DNA from: Arion vulgaris
Lineage: Eukaryota; Mollusca; Gastropoda; Stylommatophora; Arionidae
DNA: 64,000 bases
NCBI GenBank assembly: GCA_020796225.1
Contig: CM036771.1
Span: forward strand, 28,936,176-29,000,175
Direction of reading: 5' to 3'
In this document: positions 23,388 to 36,500 of the stretch, piece after piece
Layout of the letters: every line of letters starts with the position of its first letter
Numbering within the stretch: position 1 is the first letter of the stretch
Position numbers and translations under genes: made by a program
Notes under the pieces: generated by a model
What the model saw: only the letters and a program-made list of their open reading frames with translations
Database searches by the model: none
Told to the model about the DNA's origin: nothing

Positions 23388-26300
23388 ACCTGCGATATGT
23401 CCTCGAGATCCTGCCGTCGCCATGACGGCGAAATCCTGGCAAACATCGCACAGGTATGAGTCCATCAGGGCTATTTGAGCTGTCCGAGCTGAAAGGGAAA
23501 TGTCACCCTCACGTGTTAACGTGGCTCAACAAGAACGAATTACAACAGCCAACCACATGGTCGAAAAGAAAAGAAAATCCAGCGAGGTCTCAGGAGAACC
23601 AAGTTGAACGAGCTAAATGGGAACTAGTCACCACACGTCGCTGAACGCACTCGTCAACTGGGTCATATGTGACCATGGCTAACATCAACAGTAAACCCTC
23701 TGTGCACTATGCTGAAACCATGGAATAAAGAAATTAATCAGCAACATATTAATGAAATGGGAAAAATATGCGCCATATGACTCCGACGGCGACCCAACAG
23801 CAGAACACTTGGCCAATGTGAGCGGTCAAAATGGTAACACATCCTAACCTCACATGATGCAGGATGGGTTTAATGACAGCTTGCATCATTATGTCACTAT
23901 CATCATGTCAAACATCGCCTGTCAGAGTCTTGTCAATTATCTGAAATCTCAAACAAAAAACAAGTTACAAATTGAATACATAGAAAACATCTTATAATGT
24001 CCAAATCACCAACAGTATCTGACCCTGTTAGAAAAAATAATCAACTCCCATACGTAGAATAATGAATTCTCCCAACATTCAGCATATATTTCATTTAAAA
24101 AACATACATAATGTTCAACCAACAATATTTTAAGACTCTCCACGAGGTACTATTAATCATTCCCCAAACCCAGGAACATTAGCTACTAAACTCCATTATA
24201 AACGTCCATTATTCAAAGTTGCTCCACTATCTCCTAACCTTTCTCTCTGTTAAATGTCATCTTTTATATTAACATAATTAACACATCAACAGCGTAGGAT
24301 TACGCACGACGCAAGTCCACACCAAAATCGTTGAATTAAACAATCATAACTCAAGGATCCGAAACACTGATCGACACTTATAACCTTCAGGAGGCAATAA
24401 AATCACCCCAAAGGAATAAAAATAACGATTCCAAATGGGTCAAACAGAGCCGCATCTGACAGCGAAACTCTACTGAGAAATGAAATCAAGAACATTCATC
24501 ATTGAATCTTACATTGCAGAAACTGAAGTCACCGAGACTCCCCAGTGTCCACTGAACAACCGTTATATCAACCATCCCAATATTAGAGTTCCAATTGATA
24601 TACATTTAAAGAATAAATTACAATTCAAAATATCTTGTTGCTCTTATCAACAGAAACTCAATCAAATTAAAGCCATTGTACACTATTCCAAATAGAATCG
24701 GACAGAACATCAGTACCAATATATATATCCTAATTATGGATAACAATATCACATATAAATGGGAATCAAAGTATCCCCAATGAAAAGAATCACCACTTGA
24801 TCTATATAAATCATAATATAAACTATTCATCAACAGAGACAATCAAAACATGAATTATTTTCGTATCTGGTAAAACATCATTCTCGATGATGCTTCGGTA
24901 AGGTTCAAACCGAGTTGCCGTGCGTCACACCAGCAACCACAGGTTATTCTCATTGCTAGATTCAGCATATCTTCCACGCACGGGGCCTAGAGTCCTCAGT
25001 TGCAAACAATGGTAAGATGTGCACAATCCCCAAATATGTTCGTCCCTGAAGTAATTTATCTAGGAAAAAACGTAAACAAAACATTAAATGAAGTAAAACC
25101 AGGTACCAAACCCTGGCTCCGTAAAATGAAGAACCAACCAGTGAAACCGTGAGGAGCAAATGAGGTACAACGCTAAACAATAAGAACTCCGACTACAGTA
25201 TTCCATCGCACACACCTGGACCTGGAATGTACGCAATGGAACAACGCATTGTCCATCTGACCGATAAAATTTCGGTCAAGATGCACACTATTCGTAAATA
25301 AACAGAACCAAAGCACTGTATCTGATTTTGGCCAGATATGAAAATCAATTTTAGCGTTGCAGTTCATATTTTGCTTATGTTCAATCAGAGATTTAGCATC
25401 TGTCCCATATATCCTACAATCGATTTGGCGTTGAAAGGCATTTTCACCGATCTCACTGGGAGACTATTACTTTTAGTATGCTCGTAGGCACCGCCGATCC
25501 CGAAGCACGGCAACTTCTTGTCGCGCCCATTCATGATCCATTGTGTTGTCGTTGAAGTGTTACTGACAAAGACACCGTCAGTTGACTGATTTCGTTCAGT
25601 CGAATTCCCGAACCTGCTCCTGTTTTAAATTATCTGCAGGATCTCCTAAAGATAGACTTAGGCCACCTTTCTCTTTCTCCGCACTCTTCGACTGACCGCT
25701 ACGGAAAAAATACTGCCAAACATACGCTTCACGATTTTATTCCACTCAAAGCTTGCTTGGTGTCTTTTTCAGCAACTTAAACGTTTGTAATTTCTTATTG
25801 TTTATCTTTTAGTTTAATACTTATTTGTCGGATCAAACTGTTTTTATAAATAACATAACATGTACCGGTTGCCTTCACGTTCTTTAACACAACGCATGGC
25901 ATACCGTGAGGGTGGAGTATAGATTTATCCTTGTTAAATTTCGATTGCTGAAAATTTACAGAACTGAAATGACCTATCTGTCGGTCGTTGACGTGGGGAT
26001 TCTTTTTCAGAGGGTGGTGCAGCGCTTGTAGAACCACATCTGAGCTCTCGTTTGATCTCAACGACTTCCATTTCAGCTTCTCCTGGGATCAGTCCAGACG
26101 CTGCGAGCTATATTTTCCTTTCGCACCGACATCTCCTTTTATATCCTGCGCTAAATTGTCTCACAGATGAAAGACTCGTTCACAATATGGATTTCCTGAA
26201 AATCATCTTCCGCTATCAAGGGAGTGGTCTGTTAAGACATTAAGGCTCATCATCAAAAATCATATCGACATTCGACTTATTGCTAATTTGAGAAGTAACA

Positions 26301-28409
26301 CTCTACAAAGAACTGTAATAAGAAGTTCGGTTCTTCATGCCACATCGTCGAATGATATCAAAGCAAATGGGCTTAATATCGACCAATCTATAACATATTC
26401 CATTGGGTCTCAACCAGTAAATCAACTCTCTATCCTGAAAATGCAATAAATTCGGCTCTGCATTTGAACCATTGACGCTTGAAATTAATTTCATTTTCAC
26501 ACAGGCAAACAACAAATTGTAGAAGAATCAATAACATCGGAAAAAGTCATATCAACAATTTGTTTTTCCTGGCACACGTCATTCGAAGCCTGGAAGAAAT
26601 TCAGTTGTTCGTTCAATATGCTATCGAACAAACTATCAAGTATATTCGGTCACCTGGCAAACTGCCTATCGATATGAGGACTAATGGGGAGAGAATTGCC
26701 GCTCCTCTTTCGGCCTCATACCCAAACACATTTAGTGTTTCATAAATCTGGTTTTCATGGGCCTTGTCCTGACATCAGCTCAGTGCTCTTTCAGAAGGCC
26801 ATTGGAAAGAATAACAATGGTTTTTCCAAATTGTCTCTTTTCATTGGGCCTATAACCCATGCCAATGATTTCATTGAAATCATTTCTCTGACAGTGTGTG
26901 AGGGTCTACAGGGTTGGGGGCAGCGTATTCCCAGAGTGGCGTTCCGCCACTGATTCATATTCATTACATGAGCGCACTCCTGAAATTAGCTGGGCGTCTG
27001 ACGCGGGGATGGGACTGCGCTCCCATCGTATGGCCACATCACGAACCTGTAGGAGGGCCGTAGACGAAACGTCATTTTCAATAAGACGGCCTTACACAGG
27101 CGATCTCGCACGAATCGACAGTGTCATGGAATAACTGGAGGTCCATCACCGCGGTCCTTCGTGCTGCAGTGATCTTAGCATATATATCAGCCAAGCGATG
27201 GGAATAATCGCGGCATGATTCCCCAGCCATTTGGGACGCCCTATGTACAGAAAGAGCCTTCCAGTGAGCGACCTGTTGTCGCCATGCCAACCTAACCATC
27301 GTCATCAATAATTGCTCAGGGTCTTGTATGGTGAGCATCTGGATTTGTAGTCACTGACGGAGGCTGACACATTATCTGGTATATAGTTGCAGTCAGATTC
27401 TCTCACCCACAGGTCCAGAAATCAATAAGACTTATGGCCTCTGGGACAAAACCCTCTATGGAGGGGCCCGTCACCATCACTTAAATGGTGAAACAAGGTT
27501 TTCCAGGATAATCCTGCAGGCGCCATTCCTGTCATGCCTCTACATCTAACCCATGACCTCCTGTCATACATATGAGCCATCATAAACATTACGCAGTGGC
27601 GATCAGAACATATAGCATGGTCATCAGGATATTTCAAAATATATAAAGAGTGCAAGGCCAAAGACAAGATGAAAAGTTAGAAATATATGCCTCTGAAAAG
27701 ACTCAGCAAACCAGATGGTAAAACTTATAAAACAGGAATGGCTGTACACATAAAAATTGTGATTAGCATATCGAGCAAGCATAGTGTATTAAAATGATGT
27801 GAAACATACTCACTCACAGTGCATAAATGTGTCTCAACAGAGAAATATGAGCACATCATCCTTTGAGATAGCATTCTCAACCGTCCAATAGTTTTGTATA
27901 ATCCAATAGTGAACTTGTTTTACGTAATTATATCATACCAGGCCAGGTTAAGACAGGCCACATGGGAATCCAAGGTTGATTGAAGAACTGTTAGGGCCGA
28001 AACTGAAACAGACCTGACTGGGGCAGCACACCACACCGGTCGCCCGCAAACAGCAATAAAATGACAAGCAAAGGGTCGTATTTAGGTCTCTAGCTTTGAT
28101 TGAAGAAATGAAAGAAAACAACCGATCAGCAGAATGACAGCAAACATAGCCATCTATATGCCTATTGGGGAAGGCGAAAAGAGGATCTTGTGAAATCAAT
28201 ATCATCCACATCATTATACGAGGACAATCATTAGAAAAACATAGACGTAAGTAGCAGGTGTAGATGAAATATATAAAAACATACAATCAACACCAGACTC
28301 ACATTGCATCTGGTCCTCGGAACGTACCTAGCGGCAGGTCTGGTTTCATTTTTCTGACATCACCAGTAAATAACCATTGCAGGATGATTGTGGTATTTAA
28401 TACGCGGCT
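23388..28409. mobile_element. Possible decayed LTR-element interior, including a gag-like fragment
   Basis: Five kilobases between the two LTR-like repeats with no intact ORF. The only protein-like signal is on the minus strand at 27338-27078, 'MAGESCRDYSHRLADIYAKI', followed by 'LQLFHDTV'. It has the look of a Ty3/gypsy-type capsid segment (gES...Y..rL..iy.ka, then lF..gl), and further minus-strand sequence to about 26900 continues the theme. Its orientation conflicts with the plus orientation suggested by the TATA-like and TGG sites in the flanking repeats. The interior may therefore be composite, or the bounding repeats may belong to another element. I found no protease, RT or integrase motifs. 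A perfect 7-bp hairpin ('agtggcgttccgccact') lies at 26935-26951. Confidence 0.3.
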
Positions 28410-28676
28410 GACGATAATATAGACACACTATCTTTCAGACCTCACATACCATTTTCAGAACCACCAATGGCAGTAACATTCGTCCACATCTATCCTCTGC
28501 AGCTTACCAACTCACTCCACCGTCACTCCCTAATCAAAAAAATGTCATTTGTTCGGAGTTATGTGTTGCACTTCTACTTAGAGAGTGCAAATACATGGTC
28601 TCAACTATATAATAACTAACTATACTACACTAATCACCCAGCTAACGGTCCGTCTCTCCGCTGCCATCTGGGGGGG
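28410..28676 (+). repeat. LTR-like direct repeat, right copy
   Basis: Partner of 23119-23387, about 5.29 kb away in the same orientation. Similarity is highest over the last 110 bases. It ends 'ctgccatctggggggg'. The run of G after the presumed LTR end is present in both copies, which is unexpected if this is a simple 3' LTR followed by host DNA (see findings). Confidence 0.5.
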
Positions 28677-30620
28677 AAATGCTGAGTAAATATAAAGAAA
28701 GAAAGATAGAATATGTTTTAAAACCAGCCACTTTCCTAGTTTTAGTGAGTTTGTCTAATCTACAAAATAAAATTAGGGACATTGTTGTTAATGAACAAAA
28801 CAAGTCGAATTTTTAGTACTGGTTTAATTGACTAACATATTTTAACATAAAAACAAACATAAGTTTGAATAAAGAAACATTTTCATTTGATGGCTGTAAT
28901 GAGGCAGATTCACAGCTGAGTGTTTGTGAATGTTAAATGAATAAACTACACTCTAGCTATAGTCTAACTGCTTCATGAACTGGGGGGTTTATATTGTAGC
29001 TGTATGCCTCTGTAGGAGTTCCTTTGCAGGCAACGTTGATAATCCTCAATCATGCAATCGATGCAGCAGTCGCCACATATGCAAACATTAAAAATCTTGG
29101 GGCAAATATATGCAAGTCAGGTTTTTACCGCAGCTGGTACACAATTACAGTCTAGTTAATTGGTTGAGTATATCGAGAACAGAATAATTCAATAATCGCG
29201 ATTTTTTGTGGACATGAATGTGTCACATTCTCATTGAAGACTAGCAGGTCTGGCTAGTGCTAACAGTGACATCCCTGCCTAAACTTGGTTGCGATAGTTG
29301 CTGTGGAGCTTGCAGTGGTGTAGCTGAAAAGTCACACTTCGAAACCAGCCATGTCAAACCAGAAACATATAAAGAAGAAATGAGGTAGAGATGACCGCAG
29401 GGGGTGGTTTGTCAGCTGGTCGACATTCCCCATACTTGGCTATAATCTTCGTAAGTACTGGCTTCTTGGCGGTTGACTTCAGACTGTCTTGTCCAGCACA
29501 CCACGGAGTGAACAGTAGATATGAGGTGTCATGCCAGGTAACTACGCCAGCATGAATCTATCTTCTGTCGCACAAAACAATAATCTGCCGTGTTAATTTG
29601 AGTTGCATTTTCTTCAGAAAATTATTCTGGTTTTCAGGCACTGTTCCACATGCACCTATCAGATTTCTTTCAGCTCTTGAAATAGAGCTAGCTTGAATGC
29701 AAACCATACAGAGGAAAATATTTAAAGATCTTTTCACAAACGTGGATGAAACACAACCATAGATGATACCTAACACAATCTTTTAATTATTTACACCAGT
29801 AGTCCGAGACTGCTGGTTTACAATACATTTCCATAACACTCCAGCGAAAACGTGAATCATAAATTTAAAATGCAACAGTTCAAAACGATCATGGCAAGAT
29901 TTTTGCACATGACACTTCATGTACATTATATATATCTTACAGTATCTATTCATTTAACAGTAGAATGTGTTTATGGCAGATTGGTAAATGTTAGGAAAAC
30001 CAAATGGTATGATACCCAGTTTGAGTTCAGTTACAGTTGTCTGACGTGACACGTTATGCTATTCATAGCGTTAGAAGAATGTCAATTGAAATAGTTTCTA
30101 TTTGAGAACTATTACTCCATCCGCAAAGATTATTCACATGTGTGCCTGAACTATCCTTGTACCAATATCGCCTTTACTTCAGATGCATCAACATCAACCT
30201 CTATCGTATAATAATCCAACATGTCGTCACAAGCTGTCGGTCACGTGCGGTATTAAATTAATCACCGACACATTGTGTGTCGTACATCTCTGCTTATCTT
30301 GCAGTATCACTGTCACAATATTCGCTGGCAGAGTCAGAATAATTCTTTTCATGTTATAAGTCTAGTTTATGTTATCAGACATGATAAAATACTGGAAGTG
30401 TACTTGTAAATGTAATAAGAAATTTTTCACGATAACATTGCTTAAACAACTAACTTTCGATATCACGGCGCAGCCATTTTGGAATAATAAAATGCCCATG
30501 GGATGATAATGTCAGCGCTTAGTGTTATCGATTCGCCTGTTTGCATTCAACATGTTTGAAATTCGACGATCGTCGAAGCGGTCTGTAAGACTTTTAGTTT
30601 GGAAATCTGACGACCGTCGA
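28677..30620. other. AT-rich DNA without recognisable features
   Basis: About 1.9 kb. Short open frames only, none with a recognised domain. Confidence 0.5.
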
Positions 30621-30633
30621 ATTTGGGCAGTAG

Positions 30634-30666
<33 letters not shown>
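30634..30666. repeat. (AT)n microsatellite, left
   Basis: About 16 AT dinucleotides ending in 'aacatata'. It pairs with a second (AT)n at 30870-30901; the roughly 200 bp between them is notably GC-richer than its surroundings. Confidence 0.95.
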
Positions 30667-30667
<1 letters not shown>

Positions 30668-30867
30668 CATATATTATCATTTTCGATCCAGAAGTACTTG
30701 AGCCGAAAGCTTCGGCTTGGTGTCATGGGATATCGTAACTCTTCGGCTTGGTGCCATGAACACTGCAAACACAAGTTCAAAGATTCTGCCAGTCCGTGGA
30801 GTTGGAACCTGCACTTCCAGAGACTAGCTCCGGAGTCTGAATGCGCCAGCGAACACGCTGGGCACGC

Positions 30868-30869
<2 letters not shown>

Positions 30870-30901
<32 letters not shown>
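30870..30901. repeat. (AT)n microsatellite, right
   Basis: About 16 AT dinucleotides, also followed by 'aacat'. The segment between the two microsatellites contains a short duplication ('cttcggcttggtgtcatg' and 'cttcggcttggtgccatg'). Confidence 0.95.
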
Positions 30902-30902
<1 letters not shown>

Positions 30903-31106
30903 CATTTGGCATGTTGAGATAAATATATTTATTAGTAATTTAACAGTAATTTTGTCTGACAGTTTTATATATTATAAATGACCAGACATAGAGAGTTGTA
31001 ATAAACGGTCTTTGATGTTGATAACATATAATTATTTGTCAACCATTTGTTTCACAAAATATAGTCAGAAAGAAAACGAAATGATTTTTTCTTGAATGAT
31101 TATATT

Positions 31107-31145
31107 CTAGAGCAGTGTTTCCCAGCCTTTTGTTACGCAAAAGTC
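31107..31145. mobile_element. hAT-type terminal inverted repeat, single end
   Basis: 'ttctagag' is followed by 'cagtgtttcccagccttttg'. CAGTGTTTCCCAxCCT is a common hAT terminus, and the preceding octamer fits the nTCTAGAn target duplication preferred by many hAT elements. I could not find the opposite end with an inverted 'gggaaacactg', so this is a lone or decayed end. Confidence 0.5.
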
Positions 31146-32324
31146 TCAAAAACTGCACATTCCCCCCACGACATAAAAATTTTAGTTTCCAAAATTGAAT
31201 TGTTATCAGAAAACTTAAATGCATAGGTTTAGAAGTAATCATCATGAAAATGAGCAAAAAGCATAATGCCAAAGTGAGTAACTGAGAACTGAATTATGTA
31301 CAAAATAATTTAAAGGCCAAGATACTACAAATTATTAGTAATTATTTAACATCTATACCCTAGTGAGATCCTTGCGCTTTACATTTACAAAAGAAATCTG
31401 GGCTAGGAACTCAAACGAGCTAGCCCAGTCCCAAGTCCTCAAATATACGTCCAGACATTTTTTTTAGTAAGATCAAACATGAAACAAATCTGCATTCAGC
31501 TGGGAAATGAGAGTAGAAAATGGTAATAATAGTTTTCTTGCACATTTGCTGAATTGATACTTGATTGTTTCTCACAAAGTTATGCCATGACTATTTGGTA
31601 TTAATTAGCTTAATCAATTCATCATTTTGCATTTCTGAGAGTTTTGATGTTTCGTATATTTGAAGACAAACAAATAATTAATATTGGCTGCAACATCCAA
31701 GTTGGAAAATCAATTTGTTTCAAATAATAAAATATTTCCTTTAAATCAAATGATAGAATTTTCAGAGGATCGACAATAAATGTGGGTATAACGGTGTCAG
31801 TCACTTCATATTTCTGTGTCTAATACTATATGATGAATCTGCTTAAAATCTTTATTGTGAAGATAGGCTTGATAGATCTAATAAGATAATGAAAAACCAA
31901 TTATCTTTGGTTTTCTTTAGCAACAAGAGAGTTTTATTTGTTCCGAAGTCATAGTTTTTAATATATTAGTTTTCAAAGATATCGGCTAATATCGGCAACA
32001 TTTACCATTGACCGTTAACAGATACATCATTTCAGATCTACCAAGAAAAACAATAAAAGTATCAACTTGTTCCATAAATTTCTTCACAGGTCCCTTTTCG
32101 AGAGTTTACTTTACTCAGCAGCAAAACATGATCTTACTTGAGTTTTCACAAAAGAGCATGGACGATCACATCAAGTACTACTAACAGCACCGACAATAAT
32201 CCTTTACAACCGAACTTAGCATTGATGAACTTACAAACATGTTTAGCTACCAAATTTTCCTCAGAATAACACAATGCATGAAGCATTTCCTGGATTCTTA
32301 TCTTTCATCAATTTTAAGCAGCCA
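31146..32324. other. AT-rich DNA, possibly decayed hAT interior
   Basis: No coding block recognised; it may include non-coding interior of the hAT end at 31107. Confidence 0.4.
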
Positions 32325-32530
32325 TTGCCTGAGTGGTTACTGGGCCTAAATTTGGGTAAAGAATAGAACCATTACTGCCGCAAGGGTTGATGACTTGTAT
32401 ATTATTAAATCGACACATGTCTGGGTAATATAATTATAATAGCGCCTACCAAACCAATGTGACCTATACACGTTCTTGGCAAGATCAAACATATCACAAA
32501 ACATGACAACTGATTGCAAAGAACGAAAAC
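32325..32530 (+). mobile_element. SINE-A copy 3, degenerate
   Basis: 'gcctgagtggttactgggcc' at 32327-32346, 'taaagaatagaacca' near 32357, 'cctaccaaaccaatgtgacc' near 32445 and 'acgttcttggcaagatcaaa' near 32470 follow the same order as the copy at 17440. Internal deletions shorten it to about 205 bp, and the GAA-rich tail has decayed to 'gcaaagaacgaaaac'. An older insertion than the other two. Confidence 0.85.
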
Positions 32531-33379
32531 AATATGAATGTTATTGGCTTATAGATAGAGCACCGATTCAGCAAATGATGTTATATTTACAAATTTGGTA
32601 TATATTTGACATCTAAGTTTATTTTTAGCGTATTATATATATCTTTGGAGGTAGTGGTGCTTTCTAATGACTTACAGAACAACATTTCTGCAGCACAGTC
32701 CCCTTCATCAATATATCTGACATGTTATCAATACACCATCATTCTAAATGATCATCCAGCCAGGCTAATAATTCTTCTTGCTACAAAACTTTCAATAAAT
32801 ATATCAATATCTTCACCATCATCGGTCTTTCATAATAGTATAGTTACTTATGCATAGCTGCTTCCTCTTTTGTCACCTTTTCCAGAATCGTTTTAAGAAA
32901 TATACATGTTTGAATTAAATTCTTCTCCTATAGTAAGTGATTTACCCAGAATTGTAAATAAGAAGAAATTATTAATTCATTCTCAAGAGTATGATTAACA
33001 GTTGCAGTATGAGCAGTAAATAGAGAATGTAATGTTGGTCTTTTTCGAAATTGTCTTAAAGTTTGAAAGTAATTAAATCTGAATTAATATGAGCACTATG
33101 TTTGGCCTTCAAATGCGCCTCAATATAAGCTTATCATTGATTCGTGTCAAGTGCATTGTTATATAAAAGACATTAATGTGGAATATATTAATAGTAAATA
33201 ATATTTCATATCAAATAGTATATGTTTGAGAACACCTGATTAGTTTGCAGAATGCTGATAAAAACAACAATTCATTAACAATACAATACTACCGGTTTTG
33301 TTGTGTAACCTGCTTTTCGAAACGTATGTCTCTTCTAATGAAATGAAAATTATTGCAGAGCAACCAATGATGCAGCCAT

Positions 33380-33575
33380 CAAACTTATCTAGTCGTTGAA
33401 TGGGCACCACTTATACGTTCAGTAGTTTCGCATACGTTTTGAATGGGTAAGTGGTTATCGTCCTTTTGTTAAAATCAATGAAACAATTTGCAAGCAAACG
33501 TCAAAGTGAATTGAACTCGAACGTCGGGGCGAATAGACCGGAGTCACTTAACCCCTAGTCACATTACCCTTCTAA
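33380..33575 (-). mobile_element. SINE-B copy 1 (tRNA-derived)
   Basis: On the minus strand, a B-box-like 'cgttcgagttc' is followed by 'gcttgcaaattgttt', 'ttgattttaacaaaaggacg' and 'aactactgaacgtataagtg'. The middle blocks recur in the copy at 38655-38870 and the last in the copy at 57360-57591. Short, non-coding and consistent with a pol III-derived SINE. Confidence 0.7.
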
Positions 33576-36500
33576 TAAGCCTGATAATTAAACTTCAATA
33601 GCCATATCTTCATGTGGAGCCTTTCGGTTCTCTCTGCTTTCTACACTCAGCCAAGAACCATATTTTTAGCTGTTTGAACTGTTCTCTGTTTTAACTTACA
33701 TCTATTGCAGCTGATTTGTTTGACTTTTCTATCTGCTCTATCATCTCATCATAAGTCCACAGTCTATACATATGGGTGAATATTCTATTACTTTACTATT
33801 CCAACACTTTGTTCTCAGGGATCATGATTTCCCACATCTGCTACTTTGAGTTATCTACGATTTCGACTGGCACAACATTCTTCTGTCACGTGCAAAACGG
33901 TATCCAACCACGTCTCTTTCAATCTGTCGCTAAACATGGAAAACAAGATCCATGATAAGCAACCAGAATCAGCGAGGATGAAAATGTCTTTTCGTTAATT
34001 TATACAACTGCAAATATACTTTAATAAACGTATAATCCATAGCAAAGAATGAAGCATTCGGTAATCAAACCAATGACACCATAATCATTGAGTCAAACCA
34101 CCTTGATGCTTGGTTGCTTTCCCATCGTACCCAATATCCGAGTCAAATCAAACTTCGGACCTGCTTACAGCGTGGAACATGACACGCGGCTTGTCCAGCA
34201 CCATTCAGTGGCGGCTCGTGGTCAGCTTTTGCAGGGACCAGACAAATGGAAGAAATCATGGTTTTTAAGCTAGGGCTTATATTTTAGGTTACTTGTTTGC
34301 CGTCTATTCCAAGGAAAATATTCTTTTACAGATGATTTGAGTACAGGTAATAATAAATAATAATAGAAAGTAGTTAGGGGAAAGAGTTGGAGAAACAGAA
34401 TAAGACCCTACCCACCTCCGGTGATTCTGGAAATAGATGCAGATCAAACCAGCTAAGATAGGTTATGCGATCGAGAGCTACTCTGGTATAGGCATTAAAG
34501 CAACGCAGACATGCCTTGGGGTCCTAAATACTAGTACCACTCATCTTCTGCCGATGTCTAATGAAAAAAGTTCCATAAATACAAATCAAATATAAGAAGC
34601 TAACAAATGCACAGCCTGGGTGTGTTGTACACTCTCCTCCTAAATCAAACAACCATAAATTGCCAGCCTCATTGCAAGAAAGCCGGGCACTTCCACGCAC
34701 TATAGGCAAAAATGGTGAAACTCATAATTCTGGGTTCAACAACAACTAAAATATATACCATATAACTAAGGTACAAAAGAGATCCACAACTCACCGTTGA
34801 CTAAAGGTCCACTATGAAATACAACAACAAAACAAAAAACTTTGTTTTTTCCACCATAGCACCGCTTGATGCGCAATGTTAAACCATCATAATGAAAGTC
34901 TTTTTTTTCTTATGGTTATCTGAGTTGCACAGAGATGAAACAGTATCATTAGATAAATATAGCCGTTTAATTTCCAAGCTTTTCCTTTATCTTTAACGGT
35001 AATAAACCGATTTCGTATACAAAGAACCACTGATCATTTAACTGGTGCTTACAATCAGTGCAAGCCTAGTTTGTCAAACGCAAACGAGGTGCCAGAAGAC
35101 ATGTGTGTATTGAATAATGAAACGGACGATTGCCGTTAACGATTATAATAATAGTTAGTTACATATTTCTATTAATGCATATCCTTTTCTACTATTTTTG
35201 ATATAATTTTATCTAATCATAATTTTACAAAGTACTATTTAATCAAGAGTCGTCTTTTTTAACTGTTAATTGATCGAGTAGAAATTAGCTTCCGTGAATA
35301 AAAGGACATAAAATTGTTTTGGCAATTGTTGGTTTAGCGTAGCGGTCGCAATGTTACATCGTCAGTAGAGAATTTTAAAACGACCCGATAAAACATAGTG
35401 CGCTGATATAGTACGTCAAGCATTTTAGAAAGCTTTAGTTTGAGTAGACCGTATATAGTATTTTAAAAATAATAATGTGTAAATATTATTAGATTGTTAT
35501 ACTATTGCGATATAATATTTATATTTTAGTGTTAAATATTCAACTTTCAAAGCTAATCAGTGTCAAGTTAACAATAATAATTGATGAATGAAAATTTTAA
35601 AAATAATATGTACATAACATTATTTGGTAAGTTTATTCCATTGGCCTCTCAATGACTATTTATAGTAAAATAATAGAGGTAATATGCTGAATAATTTGAG
35701 TTCAGAATGTGTGATATTTTAGCGTTATCTATCAACTTTCAAAACTAATCAGTATCTTGTTAAAGTAATAATTATAAACAAATAATGTCTGAAAATAATA
35801 AGTGCCACGTTACCCACGATTTTTTACAAAGGTCTGCCCCACCGTACTTTGTAATGATCGACACCCCGGTACTATTACATACTCAAGATTGCACTGTATT
35901 TTTTTTTAAATGTATTGTCATGATATTTGTTAATTTGTCACGAAGTACATTGCAATATTTTGGTCTTCGTGATAAACAGAAATGTCGTACATTACATTTT
36001 AAAATATAACTCGATTTTAACACAATAACATATACTTTTCCTGCATTCAAAGTTTATTTACAGAGTGTAGAAATGTACCTAGATAGACAACATTTTCCGT
36101 TTATTGAAGATTTTTAAACTTCAGTAAAGTGATTGTGAAGCAACATCAATAATAACAAATATCCAAAAGCCGATTTATCTAGTTTCAAAACACTGAAGAT
36201 GAAGTTTAAACTCCTGAACGAGTCCATTGCTTCTAACATAGTGTTGTCTCTGGGAAGTGCCCTACTTTGGGAAAATATGGTCTAGATAAAGACATAATTT
36301 CGTTCTACTTTTAACATTTGATCTTACTTTCCTATTCATTCACAAAATCTCATTGCAATTAAAATTTCAATATATTTTCGTTAATCTCTAAAATATTAAA
36401 AATATAGTTTAGTATAGTTAACGTGTTACCTTGTCAAAGAACTAAATCATAATATTTCTTCTGCAATAAATATTAACAACTACCAACAAAGAATACACAC

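Noticed and set aside
34204..34222. 'cagtggcggctcgtggtc' as a DNA transposon end
   Set aside because: Resembles some terminal repeats, but no inverted partner and no target duplication could be found.
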